A stretch of 64,000 bases of DNA from Seonamhaeicola sp. (GCF_028281565.1 NZ_JANQJQ010000043.1:124001-188000), one strand, 5' to 3'. Shown: positions 1 to 9,639, counted from the stretch's first letter. Notes: generated by a model from the letters alone, not told the origin. Numbers and translations are program-made.

Positions 1-659
1 CTATTGATGCTATTCATGAAGACGCTTTTTTGTTGGAAATGGCTTTGATTTCCAATAACATTAAAAAAGAATTGAGGACTACGGAACCCGATTTGAATAT
101 TGCCGTTACCAAATGCGAAACTCCAAAAATGATCATGGATTTAGGCGTTCAGGAGGGAGTTACCAGAGCACTTTATGCAGCTCAAAACGGGGTTTACAGC
201 ATGAGTGCCGACATTCCCGATTTAGTGGAAACGTCTAACAATATGGCCAGGGTACTCATCAAAGATGGTGAAATAAAAGTGTTGTGTTTAACACGTTCGT
301 CAGTTGAAAGCGCTAAAATGGATTTAGCCAATACCTTGCGGGCTGCTTTTGAATTAACAGGTTGTGAAGTAGAGTTCTCAGGAGATTATCCGGGGTGGAC
401 ACCCAATATGGATTCGGCTATCTTAAAGGTTATGACCAGACTTTATGAAGAACTGAATGGTGAAAAGCCACATGTGGCTGCCTGTCATGCCGGTTTGGAA
501 TGCGGTATTCTGGGAACTAATTACCCGGATATGGATATGATCAGTTTTGGACCTAATATTAAAGGGGCCCATTCACCGGATGAGCGTACTCAAATTTCCT
601 CAGTGCAAAAATATTGGAAGTTTGTGTTGGAGATTTTAAAGCAGATTCCGGAGAAGTGA
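1..659 (+). CDS. pepD: Aminoacyl-histidine dipeptidase PepD, C-terminal part (cut by window start)
   Basis: This is the last 218 codons of a PepD-type (M20C) zinc dipeptidase that hydrolyses Xaa-His dipeptides such as beta-Ala-His in the cytoplasm. The frame is open to the window edge, so the true start lies upstream and the internal TTG/ATG codons near position 30-39 are not starts. Visible family motifs are YPGWTPN, the metal-site region CHAGLECG, and GAHSPDER near the C-terminus, which carries the late zinc-ligand His. The C-terminal catalytic half looks intact and ends at a TGA two bases before the convergent amidohydrolase gene. Identification from the motifs is firm. Nothing can be said about the N-terminus or promoter. 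Confidence 0.93.
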   Translation, partial: IDAIHEDAFLLEMALISNNIKKELRTTEPDLNIAVTKCETPKMIMDLGVQEGVTRALYAAQNGVYSMSADIPDLVETSNNMARVLIKDGEIKVLCLTRSSVESAKMDLANTLRAAFELTGCEVEFSGDYPGWTPNMDSAILKVMTRLYEELNGEKPHVAACHAGLECGILGTNYPDMDMISFGPNIKGAHSPDERTQISSVQKYWKFVLEILKQIPEK

Positions 660-661
660 AA

Positions 662-2389
662 TTATTCAGCTCGGGAATAAACAATGGTTCCATTAAAGAT
701 GGTCATTTCTATTTTTGTTTCCAGGATTTTATTTTCTTCCACTGTCATCAGGTCTTGATTATAAATTGTGAAATCAGCTAATTTTCCAACACTGATAGAG
801 CCTTTAATGGCTTCTTCAAAGGCTCCGTAAGCAGCATCTATTGTGTAAGATTTTAATGCCTGTTCTCTTGTCATTTTTTGTTCGGGCTCATAACCACCTT
901 CCGGTGTGCCATTTAATGTTTTTCGACTAACACTGGCATAAAAGCTTGCAATTGGATTTATTGGCTCTACAGGAACATCGGTTCCGTTCACAATTGGAAT
1001 TCCGGTTTTAAGTAAGGTCTGCCACATATACGCACCTTCTTTTATACGTTTTTCACCTAGGCGATCTATGGCCCATGGCCGGTCTGATGACATATGTATC
1101 GCTTGCATAGCCGGTATAACCTTTAGTTGGGCAAAACGTGGGATGTCTTCCGGATGTAAGTGTTGCGCGTGTTCTATCCTGAACCTGTGATCCAGGGCTT
1201 TTTCCGGTAACTTCTTAAAGGCGGATTCATAACGGTCCAGTATTTCTCTGTTAGCTCTGTCCCCTATAGCATGAGAGCAAACCTGAAAACCATTTTTAAG
1301 CCCGTTTAATGCCGTTTTTTCTACAAATTCCATAGGTAATGTTTCATGACCAAAATGGTCTTTCCTATCGGAATAAGGTTCTAATAACCAGGCTCCTCTG
1401 GATCCTAAAGCACCGTCACAGTTTAGTTTTACAGATCTGATAGTCAATAAGTGACTGGAATCAATAGAGGGCCCTTTTAAGTACCACTCATTTAATAATG
1501 CCTCATCCCATCCTGTTAACATGGCGTATATACGCGTATTCATTTTTCCATCTTGCCTCATTTTTTCATACAAAGCGATGGTTTCTTTTGGGATACCTGC
1601 ATCATGAAAACTTGTAATACCGTTTTTTTGACATGCTTTTATAGCTAGCTCAAAGGCTTCAATATCAGATTCGGGTGTCTTATCCGGAATATGTTTGTAA
1701 ATAATGGATTGTGCGCGTTCGTTAAAAATACCGGTAGGCCTTCCAAATGCATCTAAAATAACTTCGCCGCCTTCGACTTTAAAAGATTTAATACCTTCCT
1801 TAGCCAAACCATGTAACCCCGCTACTTCCATAGCCTTTGCATTAGCAAACCCTGCATGACCGCTGGCATGACTTAAATAAACCGGGTTTTCAGGAGACAC
1901 TGCACTTAACTTATGGTGGGTTTGAAATCCTTTTACCATTTTAGAGGGTAAGGAGTCCCATTTGCTTTGATGCCAACCTCTGCCAATAACCCATTCTCCG
2001 GGCTTAATTGTTTTAACACGTTCTCCAACAGCATTTACTATATCCTCATAGCTTTTAGTATTTGATAGATCAAGGTTTAATTCATTATAACCTAAGCCCA
2101 TGAAATGACCATGCCCTTCAATTAAACCGGGTGTCATGGTTTTTCCTTTTAGATCGATAAGTTTTGTTTTGTCATTTTTATAGGGCTCAGCTTCTTTTAG
2201 ACTCCCGACAAACACAATCTTATTGTTTTTAATAGCCACTGCTTCAGCCATAGGTTGATTGGCATCCACCGTATAAATGGTGCCGCCATAAATAAGCATT
2301 GTTGCGAAATCCTTTTTAGGGCTGGAACAAGAGAAAACAAAAAGTAAAACCAAAGTTATACCGGAGAAAAGAAAACAGCGTAATTTCAT
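662..2389 (-). CDS. Amidohydrolase family lipoprotein (YtcJ-like)
   Basis: A 575-residue metal-dependent amidohydrolase of the Amidohydro_3/YtcJ type. It starts with a lipoprotein signal (hydrophobic run then LLFVFSC, Cys about residue 21), so it is probably anchored in the periplasm or outer membrane. After a short beta-sandwich start (LIYGGTIYTVDANQP) comes the metal-binding GHGHF motif near residue 93, then HAIGDRAN, EHAQHL and GTDVPVEP, the usual His/Asp ligand positions of the TIM barrel. Substrate is not predictable; relatives act on N-acyl or cyclic amide bonds. It lies downstream of yidD on the same strand and may be the last gene of the folE-cysS-yidD string. It is convergent with pepD with only 2 bases between stops. 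Confidence 0.85.
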   Translation of the reverse strand: MKLRCFLFSGITLVLLFVFSCSSPKKDFATMLIYGGTIYTVDANQPMAEAVAIKNNKIVFVGSLKEAEPYKNDKTKLIDLKGKTMTPGLIEGHGHFMGLGYNELNLDLSNTKSYEDIVNAVGERVKTIKPGEWVIGRGWHQSKWDSLPSKMVKGFQTHHKLSAVSPENPVYLSHASGHAGFANAKAMEVAGLHGLAKEGIKSFKVEGGEVILDAFGRPTGIFNERAQSIIYKHIPDKTPESDIEAFELAIKACQKNGITSFHDAGIPKETIALYEKMRQDGKMNTRIYAMLTGWDEALLNEWYLKGPSIDSSHLLTIRSVKLNCDGALGSRGAWLLEPYSDRKDHFGHETLPMEFVEKTALNGLKNGFQVCSHAIGDRANREILDRYESAFKKLPEKALDHRFRIEHAQHLHPEDIPRFAQLKVIPAMQAIHMSSDRPWAIDRLGEKRIKEGAYMWQTLLKTGIPIVNGTDVPVEPINPIASFYASVSRKTLNGTPEGGYEPEQKMTREQALKSYTIDAAYGAFEEAIKGSISVGKLADFTIYNQDLMTVEENKILETKIEMTIFNGTIVYSRAE

Positions 2390-2450
2390 GTCAGTTGAAT
2401 TAGGACTCTGAATTTACAATAATTATATAAATTGAGGTGATGAGAGGATA

Positions 2451-2675
2451 TTACGGCACCGGATCATGCCCCGAACCACCCCAGGGATGGCAACTAAAAA
2501 TACGTTTTAAAGCCAGCCAGCCACCTTTTAAAAGGCCGTGTTTCCTTAATGCTTCTTTACTATATTGCGAGCACGTTGGGGTATACCTGCATGTGGCAGG
2601 CGTTAACGGAGATATAAGGGTTTGGTACACTTTTATCAAAAACAAAAACGGTGCTATGAGTAGTCGTTTAATCAT
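2451..2675 (-). CDS. yidD: Membrane protein insertion efficiency factor YidD
   Basis: A 74-residue YidD protein, a small membrane-associated factor that helps insertion and folding of inner-membrane proteins through the YidC pathway. Diagnostic features are the N-terminal amphipathic/hydrophobic stretch ([14 protein letters not shown]), the core [18 protein letters not shown] with its two conserved Cys, and the C-terminal [13 protein letters not shown] signature. Length is normal for the family. It lies between cysS and the amidohydrolase on the same strand. Unlike in many bacteria, it is not next to rpmH/rnpA/yidC. Confidence 0.96.
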   Translation of the reverse strand: MIKRLLIAPFLFLIKVYQTLISPLTPATCRYTPTCSQYSKEALRKHGLLKGGWLALKRIFSCHPWGGSGHDPVP

Positions 2676-2680
2676 TTTTT

Positions 2681-2759
2681 GTCATTCCCGCGAAGGCGGG
2701 AATCCACATTAGAGTATTAAGCGTCATTAAAAAGATCCCTGCTTTCGCAGGAATGACAT
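2681..2759. repeat. GTCATTCC-type inverted-repeat pair between cysS and yidD
   Basis: Two arms, 2681-2704 and 2734-2759, both start (on opposite strands) with GTCATTCC. Each contains its own small hairpin (CCCGC-GAAG-GCGGG and CCTGC-TTTCGC-type), and the two arms are also inverted copies of each other, so the whole unit can fold into one long stem. The sequence TTTTTT precedes the left arm. It resembles small dispersed palindromic elements with relatives in this window at 16380, 25267 and 26611. It may also act as a transcript-end hairpin for cysS. Confidence 0.7.
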
Positions 2760-2764
2760 ATAAT

Positions 2765-4246
2765 TTAATTCACAGAATAGGTAGTGCCGTCTTTCCCATC
2801 TTTAAGCTGGATACCAACTTTTACTAATTCATCCCTGATCTTATCAGATAACGCAAAATCTTTATTGGCTCTGGCTTCTTGTCTTAGCTTGATCAATATC
2901 TCTACAGCACCTGATAATTTATCACTGTCCGATTGGCTTTCGGATTCCTTTAAAAGCCCTAAAACATCAAAAACAAAGGTGTTTAAGCTGTTTTTTAATA
3001 GTTCCAGGTCTTCTGCAGTTAACGTTTCGCTACCCTCTTTTATTTGATTGATATATTTAGCCCCTTCAAATAAATTGGCTATTAAAATGGGGGTGTTAAA
3101 ATCATCGTTCATGGCATCATAACACTTTTGAAGCCATTCGCTAATGTTAATTGATGATGTGTCGGATGTTTTCAAATTAGACATTAATGCCATAGCTTCC
3201 ACAAGCCTGTTATAGCCTTTTTCACTGGCTTTTAAACCGTCATCTGTTAAATCCAGTACACTTCTGTAAGACGATTGCGCCATAAAGAAACGAATCACAC
3301 TTGGTGAATAGGCCTTGCTCATTTTGTCATTATCTCCAGATAATAATTCATGAGGAGTAATGGTGTTTCCGGTAGATTTAGCCATGCGTTGTCCGTTCAT
3401 CTCCAGCATGTTAGCATGCATCCAGTAATTTACCGGTGATTTACCAAGGGCGGCTTCGTTTTGAGCTATTTCACATTCGTGGTGCGGAAATTTTAAATCC
3501 ATACCGCCACCGTGAATATCAAAAGTTTCTCCTAGATACTTGGTGCTCATAGCGGTGCACTCTAAGTGCCAACCCGGAAAGCCGTCACCCCAGGGAGAAG
3601 GCCAACGCATAATGTGTTGCGGTTCAGCTTTTTTCCAAAGGGCAAAATCCTGAGGATTCTTTTTGTCGCTTTGTCCATCCAAAGTACGTGTGTTGTGAAT
3701 TAAATCTTCAAGTACTCTTTTACTCAGCTTACCATATATACTGGTTTCATTAAATTTGTGAACATCAAAATATACAGAGCCATTGACCTCATAAGCAAAT
3801 CCGTTATCAATTATAGCCTTTACCAGCTCAATTTGCTCAATAATATGTCCTGTAGCTGTGGGTTCAATACTAGGCGGTAAAAAGTTTAGTATGCTTAAAA
3901 CGTTGTGAAAATCTACGGTATAGCGTTGTACTACTTCCATAGGTTCAATTTGCTCTAAACGCGCTTTTTTAGTGATTTTATCTTCCCCAACATCAGCATC
4001 GTTTTCTAAGTGACCGGCATCTGTGATATTTCTAACATACCTAACTTTATAGCCTAAATGTTTCAGGTATCTGAAAATAACATCAAAAGACATAAAAGTT
4101 CTCACATTACCCAAATGCACATTGCTGTAAACGGTTGGTCCGCATACATACATCCCTACATGGCCATCGTTAATAGGTTTGAATATTTCTTTTTCTCCGG
4201 TAAGTGAATTGTATATTTTTAATTCCTGATTTTTGTACAATTGCAT
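2765..4246 (-). CDS. cysS: Cysteine--tRNA ligase
   Basis: A 493-residue class Ia aminoacyl-tRNA synthetase that charges tRNA-Cys. It shows the zinc-site Cys in YVCGPTVYS, the HIGH-like HLGNVRTF near residue 41, later zinc ligands in [10 protein letters not shown] and HHECEIAQ, and the KMSKS-type loop MAKSTGN near residue 289. The C-terminal DALR-type helical domain ends [12 protein letters not shown], as in full-length bacterial CysRS. The ATG start leaves no room upstream for a longer N-terminus. It lies 35 bases downstream of folE on the same strand and may share its transcript. Confidence 0.97.
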   Translation of the reverse strand: MQLYKNQELKIYNSLTGEKEIFKPINDGHVGMYVCGPTVYSNVHLGNVRTFMSFDVIFRYLKHLGYKVRYVRNITDAGHLENDADVGEDKITKKARLEQIEPMEVVQRYTVDFHNVLSILNFLPPSIEPTATGHIIEQIELVKAIIDNGFAYEVNGSVYFDVHKFNETSIYGKLSKRVLEDLIHNTRTLDGQSDKKNPQDFALWKKAEPQHIMRWPSPWGDGFPGWHLECTAMSTKYLGETFDIHGGGMDLKFPHHECEIAQNEAALGKSPVNYWMHANMLEMNGQRMAKSTGNTITPHELLSGDNDKMSKAYSPSVIRFFMAQSSYRSVLDLTDDGLKASEKGYNRLVEAMALMSNLKTSDTSSINISEWLQKCYDAMNDDFNTPILIANLFEGAKYINQIKEGSETLTAEDLELLKNSLNTFVFDVLGLLKESESQSDSDKLSGAVEILIKLRQEARANKDFALSDKIRDELVKVGIQLKDGKDGTTYSVN

Positions 4247-4281
4247 GGTTAGTAAATGGGAAATCAGTTTATGAAATTTAA

Positions 4282-4959
4282 CTAAAATTTGGTGTCCAAC
4301 TTAATATAGTCCAGAAATTCACGACGTGTTGCTTTGTCTTTAAATCGACCTCCAAATTCCGAAGTAACCGTACTGCTTTCAATATCTCTAATACCTCTGG
4401 AGTTAACACATAAATGTTTAGCATCTATAACACAAGCTACATCTTTAGTTTCTAAAACTTCCTGAAGTTCTTTTACAATTTGAATGGTTAAACGCTCCTG
4501 AACCTGCGGACGTTTAGCATAATAATCAACAATACGGTTCATTTTTGACAAACCTACAACCGTACCGTTAGAAATGTAGGCAATATGAGCTTTCCCTACT
4601 ATAGGAAGTAAATGATGCTCACAGGTTGAATATACAGTAATGTTTTTTTCAACCAACATCTCACCGTATTTGTATTTGTTTTCAAAGGTTGACGCACTGG
4701 GCTTTTTTTTGGGGTCTAAGCCTCCAAAAATTTCTTTGACAAACATTTTTGCAACACGACTCGGAGTACCTCTTAAACTATCATCAGTTAAGTCTAAACC
4801 AAGCGTTTCCATAATATGGCGGACATCGTCTTTAATGATATCTATCTTTTCCTCTTTTGTCAATTTAAAAGCATCACTACGCATAGGTGTATTTTGTGAT
4901 GTTCCAATGTGCTCATTTCCTATGGCATCAAAATCTTCAAAATCTTTATCAAATTTCAT
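4282..4959 (-). CDS. folE: GTP cyclohydrolase I
   Basis: A 225-residue FolE that converts GTP to dihydroneopterin triphosphate, the first step of folate/pterin synthesis; folP of the same pathway lies at 21387. Motifs include the zinc and active-site [31 protein letters not shown] and CVNSRGI. I place the start at the ATG at 4959 rather than the longer in-frame codon at 4998. The longer reading frame contains a TAnnTTTG promoter element (4986-4993), and homologues begin near this point with a variable acidic N-terminus. The leader would then be about 20 bases. Confidence 0.95.
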   Translation of the reverse strand: MKFDKDFEDFDAIGNEHIGTSQNTPMRSDAFKLTKEEKIDIIKDDVRHIMETLGLDLTDDSLRGTPSRVAKMFVKEIFGGLDPKKKPSASTFENKYKYGEMLVEKNITVYSTCEHHLLPIVGKAHIAYISNGTVVGLSKMNRIVDYYAKRPQVQERLTIQIVKELQEVLETKDVACVIDAKHLCVNSRGIRDIESSTVTSEFGGRFKDKATRREFLDYIKLDTKF

Positions 4960-4985
4960 CTTTATTGAGTCAATAATTGAGTTTG

Positions 4986-4993
4986 CAAAGATA
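4986..4993 (-). promoter_or_regulatory. -7 promoter element (TATCTTTG) of folE
   Basis: On the minus strand the sequence reads TATCTTTG, a perfect match to the Bacteroidota -7 consensus TAnnTTTG, 26 bases upstream of the chosen folE ATG. No TTG at the expected -33 spacing is seen. Its position inside the longest possible reading frame is the main argument for the shorter folE start. Confidence 0.55.
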
Positions 4994-5083
4994 AGCATTA
5001 TACTTTTCTTATGCTTAATGTTAGCAAATAATTAATATTTCAGGCTTAGTCTCAGTTTTAATAATATAATTACAGAAAAAAAT

Positions 5084-5113
5084 AAAGCTTGAATAACGCG
5101 TTATTCAAGCTTT
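5084..5113 (-). terminator. Perfect 30-base palindrome, terminator of the OmpP1/FadL gene
   Basis: Positions 5084-5098 and 5099-5113 are exact reverse complements (AAAGCTTGAATAACG and its complement), with A-rich sequence to the left that becomes a U-tract in the minus-strand transcript. It lies 21 bases beyond the stop of the porin gene at 5135, so it fits a Rho-independent terminator for that gene. Confidence 0.8.
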
Positions 5114-5134
5114 CAAAATAGATCGGCTTATTTT

Positions 5135-6667
5135 TTAAATATTGAAGCTTAAAGACACGGTAATATTTGCATTTTTTCTGTCTACAGTAGCCTGAGGGGC
5201 ATTGCCAAGGTCTAAATTGTACAGATTATTATTAAATGATCTTTCAGCCTGGTCATAGGTAACATCCAGTTTTGTATTTCCAAAGTTATAACCTAAACCT
5301 AATGAGAAGCCATTTAAGTCACCTACAGTAACGCCATCGGCGTATGGACTTTCTTCAAACCTGTAACCACCTCTAAAGCTAAATTGTTTGTGCTTATATT
5401 CGCCACCAATTCTATAGGTTGAGGCGTCGGTAAGCATATCACTAATATTGGCATTCAAATCCTGATAATAGGCGTCATTTTCCGGTTTGAATTTAGTACT
5501 GCCGTAATCTTTTCTTGCATAATCAAAACTGATTAAACCTTGTTTTGCAAAAACATAAGCTATACTACCTGTAATTTGCGAAGGGGTTTGTAATCTGTAT
5601 CGAGGATAGACATTTATTACCTGTGGAAAAATTTCCATAAAGCCATTATCACCATCCGTCGCTAAGTATTGTGATGTTTCTTCTTCAATGATATACCATA
5701 TAGGCGAATCGTAAGTAATGCCAACTCTAAACTCCTGGCTTAATTTCATGATACCACCTACTTGAAAAGAGAAACCATTACCAGAAGTAGATAAGGTGTT
5801 TTCAAATTCAACAAAATTTACTGTAGAACCTGTATTGTTATTGTCTTCAAATAATAAGGTAGTACGTTGATAGTCTATAAAGTGCGAGTTTAAATTTATT
5901 CCCAGGTATAAATTGTCTTCATATTGAGTGGCCAGATTAAAAGATACTTTACCATTAAATCCGGTTGCCAGATAAGAGTAATCGTGCATAAAACTACCCG
6001 GAGCAATATTTGATGTGTATAACGTATTGGCATCATCATTAATGTCGTCTGGTTCTAAAATAAAAGATTCAAAGCCTAAAAATGCTTGTTGATGTGCAAA
6101 CCCATAAACGCTCCCAATGTCTCGATAAGCATCTGCTAACGATTCCCCCGGCAAAGCCGAAATCTCGTCCAGTCTTTTTCCATCGGCAAAATCATAAAAA
6201 TAACTGGCTATGGAATTACTGAAGTTGGGATCATTAGTAGTGTTGGTGCCAACTGCAAACCAGTTGTCCTCATGATTATTTGTTCTTTCGTAAGCCACAG
6301 CTAATGAAAATTTTCTCCAGGGCGAATTGCTATTGGTTGCAAAAACAAAAGTAGCACCGGCTTGATTGATGTCGAAATTAGACCTATCCGTAGTTCTTAA
6401 ACCACCAAAATAGTTAGAATTATTCTCTACATCTATATTTGAGCCGGATATGGAGGCATGACTTCTGCTAAAAACTGCAGAACTTGCCGGGTTTAAACTA
6501 ACTGCACTCATATCACCACCTAAAGCTCCAAAGGCTCCGCTAAGGGCTCTAAAACGAGCTGTTCCCTGAATGTTATCTTGAGAATATCGTAGGGCATCAG
6601 TTAAATCCTGAGCGTAAATTGAGGACATAGATAGCAAACCTATGAATAGTAAATATAACTTTTTCAT
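5135..6667 (-). CDS. OmpP1/FadL/TodX-family outer-membrane transport protein
   Basis: A 510-residue outer-membrane beta-barrel with a cleavable signal peptide (LLFIGLLSMSSIYAQ, cleavage near residue 19). The mature start (DALRYSQDNIQGTARFRA, then SGAFGALGGDMSAVSLNPAS) is the conserved N-terminal hatch region of FadL/OmpP1 relatives in Bacteroidota, often annotated as hemin receptors. The protein ends with alternating strands and a C-terminal aromatic-type strand (ANITVSLSFNI). Family members let hydrophobic compounds across the outer membrane; the substrate cannot be named. It is monocistronic by appearance, with a perfect palindromic terminator downstream and a long inverted repeat upstream. 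Confidence 0.88.
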   Translation of the reverse strand: MKKLYLLFIGLLSMSSIYAQDLTDALRYSQDNIQGTARFRALSGAFGALGGDMSAVSLNPASSAVFSRSHASISGSNIDVENNSNYFGGLRTTDRSNFDINQAGATFVFATNSNSPWRKFSLAVAYERTNNHEDNWFAVGTNTTNDPNFSNSIASYFYDFADGKRLDEISALPGESLADAYRDIGSVYGFAHQQAFLGFESFILEPDDINDDANTLYTSNIAPGSFMHDYSYLATGFNGKVSFNLATQYEDNLYLGINLNSHFIDYQRTTLLFEDNNNTGSTVNFVEFENTLSTSGNGFSFQVGGIMKLSQEFRVGITYDSPIWYIIEEETSQYLATDGDNGFMEIFPQVINVYPRYRLQTPSQITGSIAYVFAKQGLISFDYARKDYGSTKFKPENDAYYQDLNANISDMLTDASTYRIGGEYKHKQFSFRGGYRFEESPYADGVTVGDLNGFSLGLGYNFGNTKLDVTYDQAERSFNNNLYNLDLGNAPQATVDRKNANITVSLSFNI

Positions 6668-6693
6668 GTGATAATTTTTTATTGTTTTTAAAT

Positions 6694-6707
6694 GGTCACA
6701 TGTAACC
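6694..6707. promoter_or_regulatory. GGTCACATGTAACC dyad upstream of the porin gene
   Basis: A 14-base near-perfect palindrome (one mismatched pair) lies 27 bases upstream of the OmpP1/FadL start codon, where an operator would be expected. No promoter consensus was found close by, so the regulatory role is a guess. Confidence 0.3.
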
Positions 6708-6711
6708 TTTG

Positions 6712-6759
6712 ATATTTAAAATCATTATTAAACATACAAGGAATAATGATTTTAAATAT
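6712..6759. terminator. Perfect 18-bp inverted repeat with 12-base loop
   Basis: Arms 6712-6729 and 6742-6759 are exact reverse complements over 18 bases, separated by 12 bases. The element is downstream of the lipoprotein gene ending at 6799 and upstream of the porin gene, both on the minus strand. A terminator for the former is most likely, although no clear U-tract follows the stem on the minus strand. Confidence 0.5.
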
Positions 6760-6798
6760 GTCGGGTTTCATCTGTGAATTTTTATTTGTTTATAAAGA

Positions 6799-8028
6799 TT
6801 ATCGGCGTCTTCCTCCACCACCACCTGATGAACCTCTGCTACTTCCACCACCGCCTGATGAACCTCTGGACATAGAACTCGAGCCTCTACTGCTTGAAGA
6901 ACCGTAAGAACTTCTTGAAGAAGATGATGAAGGTGATGAATATGAAGATCTCCTTGAAGAACCGCTATAGGTACTTGTAGGTTGTCTGTAAGTGGAACTT
7001 CTTCTCGCCGTAGATGATGATCTACTGGTAGAGTTTGATGAAGGTGTTCTGGACATTGTTGTTGTTCTTCCCTGAGAATTTCTGTATCTGCTCACAGTAT
7101 TAGGACTAGTAGACCGTCTAACACTGTAATTATTAGAAGGATTTCTATTAATACTGCTAATACGAGATGTTCTTCTGTTACCATTATTTGAAGCGGTCGT
7201 TGTTCTGTTAGAGTACCTGGTAGCTCTACTGGAAGTTGTAGAAACACTACTTCTGCGAGCCGTATTGTACTTTGATGTGGTGTTTCTATTGATGTTGGAT
7301 ACACTACTTCTTCTTGATGTGTAATTTCTGCTACTTAAATTATTTCTTGAACTATTATTGGCGTAATAACTGCCTCTTCGGCCGGTATTATATGCTAAAC
7401 CACGATTACTGTAAAACCTGTTTCCAAATCTCCATGGACTATTGAAGGCCCAGCCACCGTAATAAGGAGGGCACCAAAATGGATCATAGAAGCCCCAGCC
7501 CCAATTGTTCCAGCCCCAGCCCCAATTATTCCAGCCCCAGCCCCAGTCATTCCAACCCCAGCCCCATCGGTTCCATCGGTTCCAGCGCCAGTTATTCCAG
7601 CCCCAGCCAAATCCTACATTCCAACCCCAGTTGTTCCAACCGTTGTCAATATAGTTTATGGTTACAGAATTACTGTTTTGACCCCAACCGGCATAGCCTT
7701 GATAGTCATTATATATGGTGTCGTTTGCAACATAATTATCCGAATAATAAGAATCTATATCAGTGAAAATAGAGTCATTTTGCATGAGATGATCATATTC
7801 CAGACCTTTATCCCTAAAATAGTTTTTGTAATACTCACTATTAGATTGATTGGGCACTTCAACAACTGTTTCAGTAGGTGTATTTGTTACTATTACCTGT
7901 GAATCACCATAAATACCATCATCATCGCCACCAACATATTGATAAGAACCACATGACACTAAGCCAAACATTAAACCAACCAGGGCAATGAATGACACTT
8001 TTCTTTTGGAGTAGTTATTAAAGCGCAT
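6799..8028 (-). CDS. Trp/Gly/Asn-rich and Ser/Arg-rich lipoprotein of unknown function
   Basis: A 409-residue lipoprotein: basic N-terminus, hydrophobic core and the lipobox GLVSCGS (Cys near residue 26). Three parts follow: an acidic Tyr-rich region (to about residue 110); a tandem block of WGWNN/WGWGW units (about residues 128-182) with almost every third residue Trp; and a long Ser/Arg/Thr/Tyr-rich tail ending in SSRGSSGGGGG and RRR. The tail is probably disordered and strongly basic. I know no function. Flavobacterial relatives next to proS are sometimes mislabelled prolyl-tRNA synthetase because of this neighbour, but there is no synthetase domain here. It is divergent from proS and has its own -7 element at 8057-8064. 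Confidence 0.75.
   Translation of the reverse strand: MRFNNYSKRKVSFIALVGLMFGLVSCGSYQYVGGDDDGIYGDSQVIVTNTPTETVVEVPNQSNSEYYKNYFRDKGLEYDHLMQNDSIFTDIDSYYSDNYVANDTIYNDYQGYAGWGQNSNSVTINYIDNGWNNWGWNVGFGWGWNNWRWNRWNRWGWGWNDWGWGWNNWGWGWNNWGWGFYDPFWCPPYYGGWAFNSPWRFGNRFYSNRGLAYNTGRRGSYYANNSSRNNLSSRNYTSRRSSVSNINRNTTSKYNTARRSSVSTTSSRATRYSNRTTTASNNGNRRTSRISSINRNPSNNYSVRRSTSPNTVSRYRNSQGRTTTMSRTPSSNSTSRSSSTARRSSTYRQPTSTYSGSSRRSSYSSPSSSSSRSSYGSSSSRGSSSMSRGSSGGGGSSRGSSGGGGGRRR
7490..7645 (-). repeat. Tandem Trp-Gly codon repeats inside the lipoprotein gene
   Basis: A short-period array built from CCAGCCCCA and CCAATTRTT units (plus-strand reading) encodes the WGWNNWGWGW block. Units are close to 24 bases. Near-identity of units at DNA level makes copy-number change likely. 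Confidence 0.7.
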
Positions 8029-8056
8029 ATCTCTAGAATTTTATTGTTGGACATAA

Positions 8057-8064
8057 CAAAAATA
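8057..8064 (-). promoter_or_regulatory. -7 promoter element (TATTTTTG) of the lipoprotein gene
   Basis: Minus-strand TATTTTTG matches the Bacteroidota -7 consensus and sits 28 bases upstream of the lipoprotein ATG at 8028. The -33 TTG is not evident. Confidence 0.45.
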
Positions 8065-8127
8065 GTTAGTTTTGCTGAACTATTTTTTTATTTAACATAG
8101 TCACAATATTTGTGCCAAAAAAAAGTT

Positions 8128-9606
8128 ATGAGTAAAAAACTTACCAGTAGAGCAGAAGATTATTCCAAATGGTATAACGAATTGGTTGTAAAAGCTGACC
8201 TGGCGGAGAATTCGGCGGTTAGAGGATGTATGGTGATTAAGCCTTACGGATATGCTATTTGGGAAAAAATGCAGGCAGAATTGGATCGAATGTTCAAAGA
8301 AACAGGACATCAAAACGCGTATTTTCCGCTTTTTGTGCCTAAAAGTTTGTTTGAAGCCGAAGAGAAAAATGCCGAAGGTTTTGCAAAGGAATGTGCGGTT
8401 GTTACCCACTACAGATTACAAAATGATCCTGATAAACCTGGTAAGCTTCGAGTTGACCCGGAAGCCCGATTGGAAGAGGAGCTGGTAGTAAGGCCAACCA
8501 GTGAGGCTATTATTTGGAATACTTATAGAAACTGGATACAATCCTACAGAGATTTACCAATTTTAGTAAACCAATGGGCTAATGTGGTGCGCTGGGAAAT
8601 GCGGACCCGTTTGTTTTTGCGTACTGCTGAGTTTTTATGGCAGGAAGGCCATACCGCACATGCCACCAAAGAAGAAGCTATTGAAGAGACCAAACTAATG
8701 AACGACGTATATGCCAGGTTTGTTGAAAATTTTATGGCTATTCCGGTAATACAGGGTGTTAAAACCGAAAGTGAGCGTTTTGCCGGAGCGGAAGACACTT
8801 ATTGTATTGAAGCCTTAATGCAAGATGGAAAAGCTTTGCAAGCCGGTACGTCACACTTTTTAGGGCAGAATTTTGCAAAAGCCTTTGATGTAAAGTTTGC
8901 GAATAAAGAAGGTAAACAGGATTATGTTTGGGCAACCTCATGGGGTGTTTCCACAAGGCTGATGGGAGCGCTTATCATGACCCATAGTGATGATAACGGA
9001 TTGGTATTACCACCAAACCTGGCGCCGTATCAGGTTGTTATTGTGCCTATTTATAAAAATGAAGAACAGTTTGAAGCTATAAGCAAGGTTGCCGAGGATA
9101 TTATAAGTGATCTTAACGAAAGAGGTATTTCAGTAAAGTTTGATAAACGCGATACGCTTCGTCCGGGAGCAAAATTTGCACAATATGAACTGCAGGGCGT
9201 GCCGTTGCGTATTGCCATTGGGCCTAAAGACCTGGAAGATGAAACGGTTGAAGTAGCCAGAAGAGATACTTTAACCAAGCAAACGGTGATTTTAGACAGA
9301 ATAACAGTGGTGATAGAAGATTTGTTGGAAGACATCCAGGAAAACCTTTACAACAAAGCCTTAGAATTTAGAAATACTCATATTACCAAAGTTGAAACGT
9401 TTGATGAATTTAAAGACGTTTTAGAAAACAAAGGTGGTTTTATTTCGGCGCATTGGGATGGTACCAATGAAACCGAAGATAAAATAAAGGGACTTACAAA
9501 GGCTACTATCAGATGTATTCCTTTAGATGCAGAAGCGGAAGAAGGGGTTTGTATATACTCCGGAAATCCTTCAAAAGGAAGGGTATTATTTGCTAAAGCC
9601 TATTAA
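8128..9606 (+). CDS. proS: Proline--tRNA ligase (short, archaeal/eukaryotic-like type)
   Basis: A 492-residue ProRS of the short ProS type 3 class, lacking the large editing insertion of E. coli-type enzymes. Class II motifs are visible: [13 protein letters not shown]-type motif 1 region, [23 protein letters not shown] with motif 2 [20 protein letters not shown], and the motif 3 Arg in [15 protein letters not shown]. Then come an anticodon-binding domain and the zinc-domain-like C-terminus ending in the typical final Tyr (FAKAY). I use the ATG at 8128; a TTG at 8110 in the same frame would add six residues with no family support. It is transcribed away from the lipoprotein gene. Confidence 0.96.
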   Translation: MSKKLTSRAEDYSKWYNELVVKADLAENSAVRGCMVIKPYGYAIWEKMQAELDRMFKETGHQNAYFPLFVPKSLFEAEEKNAEGFAKECAVVTHYRLQNDPDKPGKLRVDPEARLEEELVVRPTSEAIIWNTYRNWIQSYRDLPILVNQWANVVRWEMRTRLFLRTAEFLWQEGHTAHATKEEAIEETKLMNDVYARFVENFMAIPVIQGVKTESERFAGAEDTYCIEALMQDGKALQAGTSHFLGQNFAKAFDVKFANKEGKQDYVWATSWGVSTRLMGALIMTHSDDNGLVLPPNLAPYQVVIVPIYKNEEQFEAISKVAEDIISDLNERGISVKFDKRDTLRPGAKFAQYELQGVPLRIAIGPKDLEDETVEVARRDTLTKQTVILDRITVVIEDLLEDIQENLYNKALEFRNTHITKVETFDEFKDVLENKGGFISAHWDGTNETEDKIKGLTKATIRCIPLDAEAEEGVCIYSGNPSKGRVLFAKAY

Positions 9607-9639
9607 TTCAATTTTTTTTTAAAAAACATTGGATAAGTA

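Noticed and set aside
2437-2712. Plus-strand reading frame opposite yidD
   Set aside because: It is the antisense shadow of a clear yidD gene and runs into the palindromic repeat; no family features.
7395-7766. Pro/Ser-rich and Gly/Ala-rich frames on both strands in the Trp/Gly repeat area
   Set aside because: Repetitive DNA keeps all frames open; only the lipoprotein frame has a start, signal peptide and stop context.
6799-8028. Prolyl-tRNA synthetase-related protein
   Set aside because: The name is sometimes carried over from the neighbour; there are no class II motifs, and a lipobox shows it is exported.
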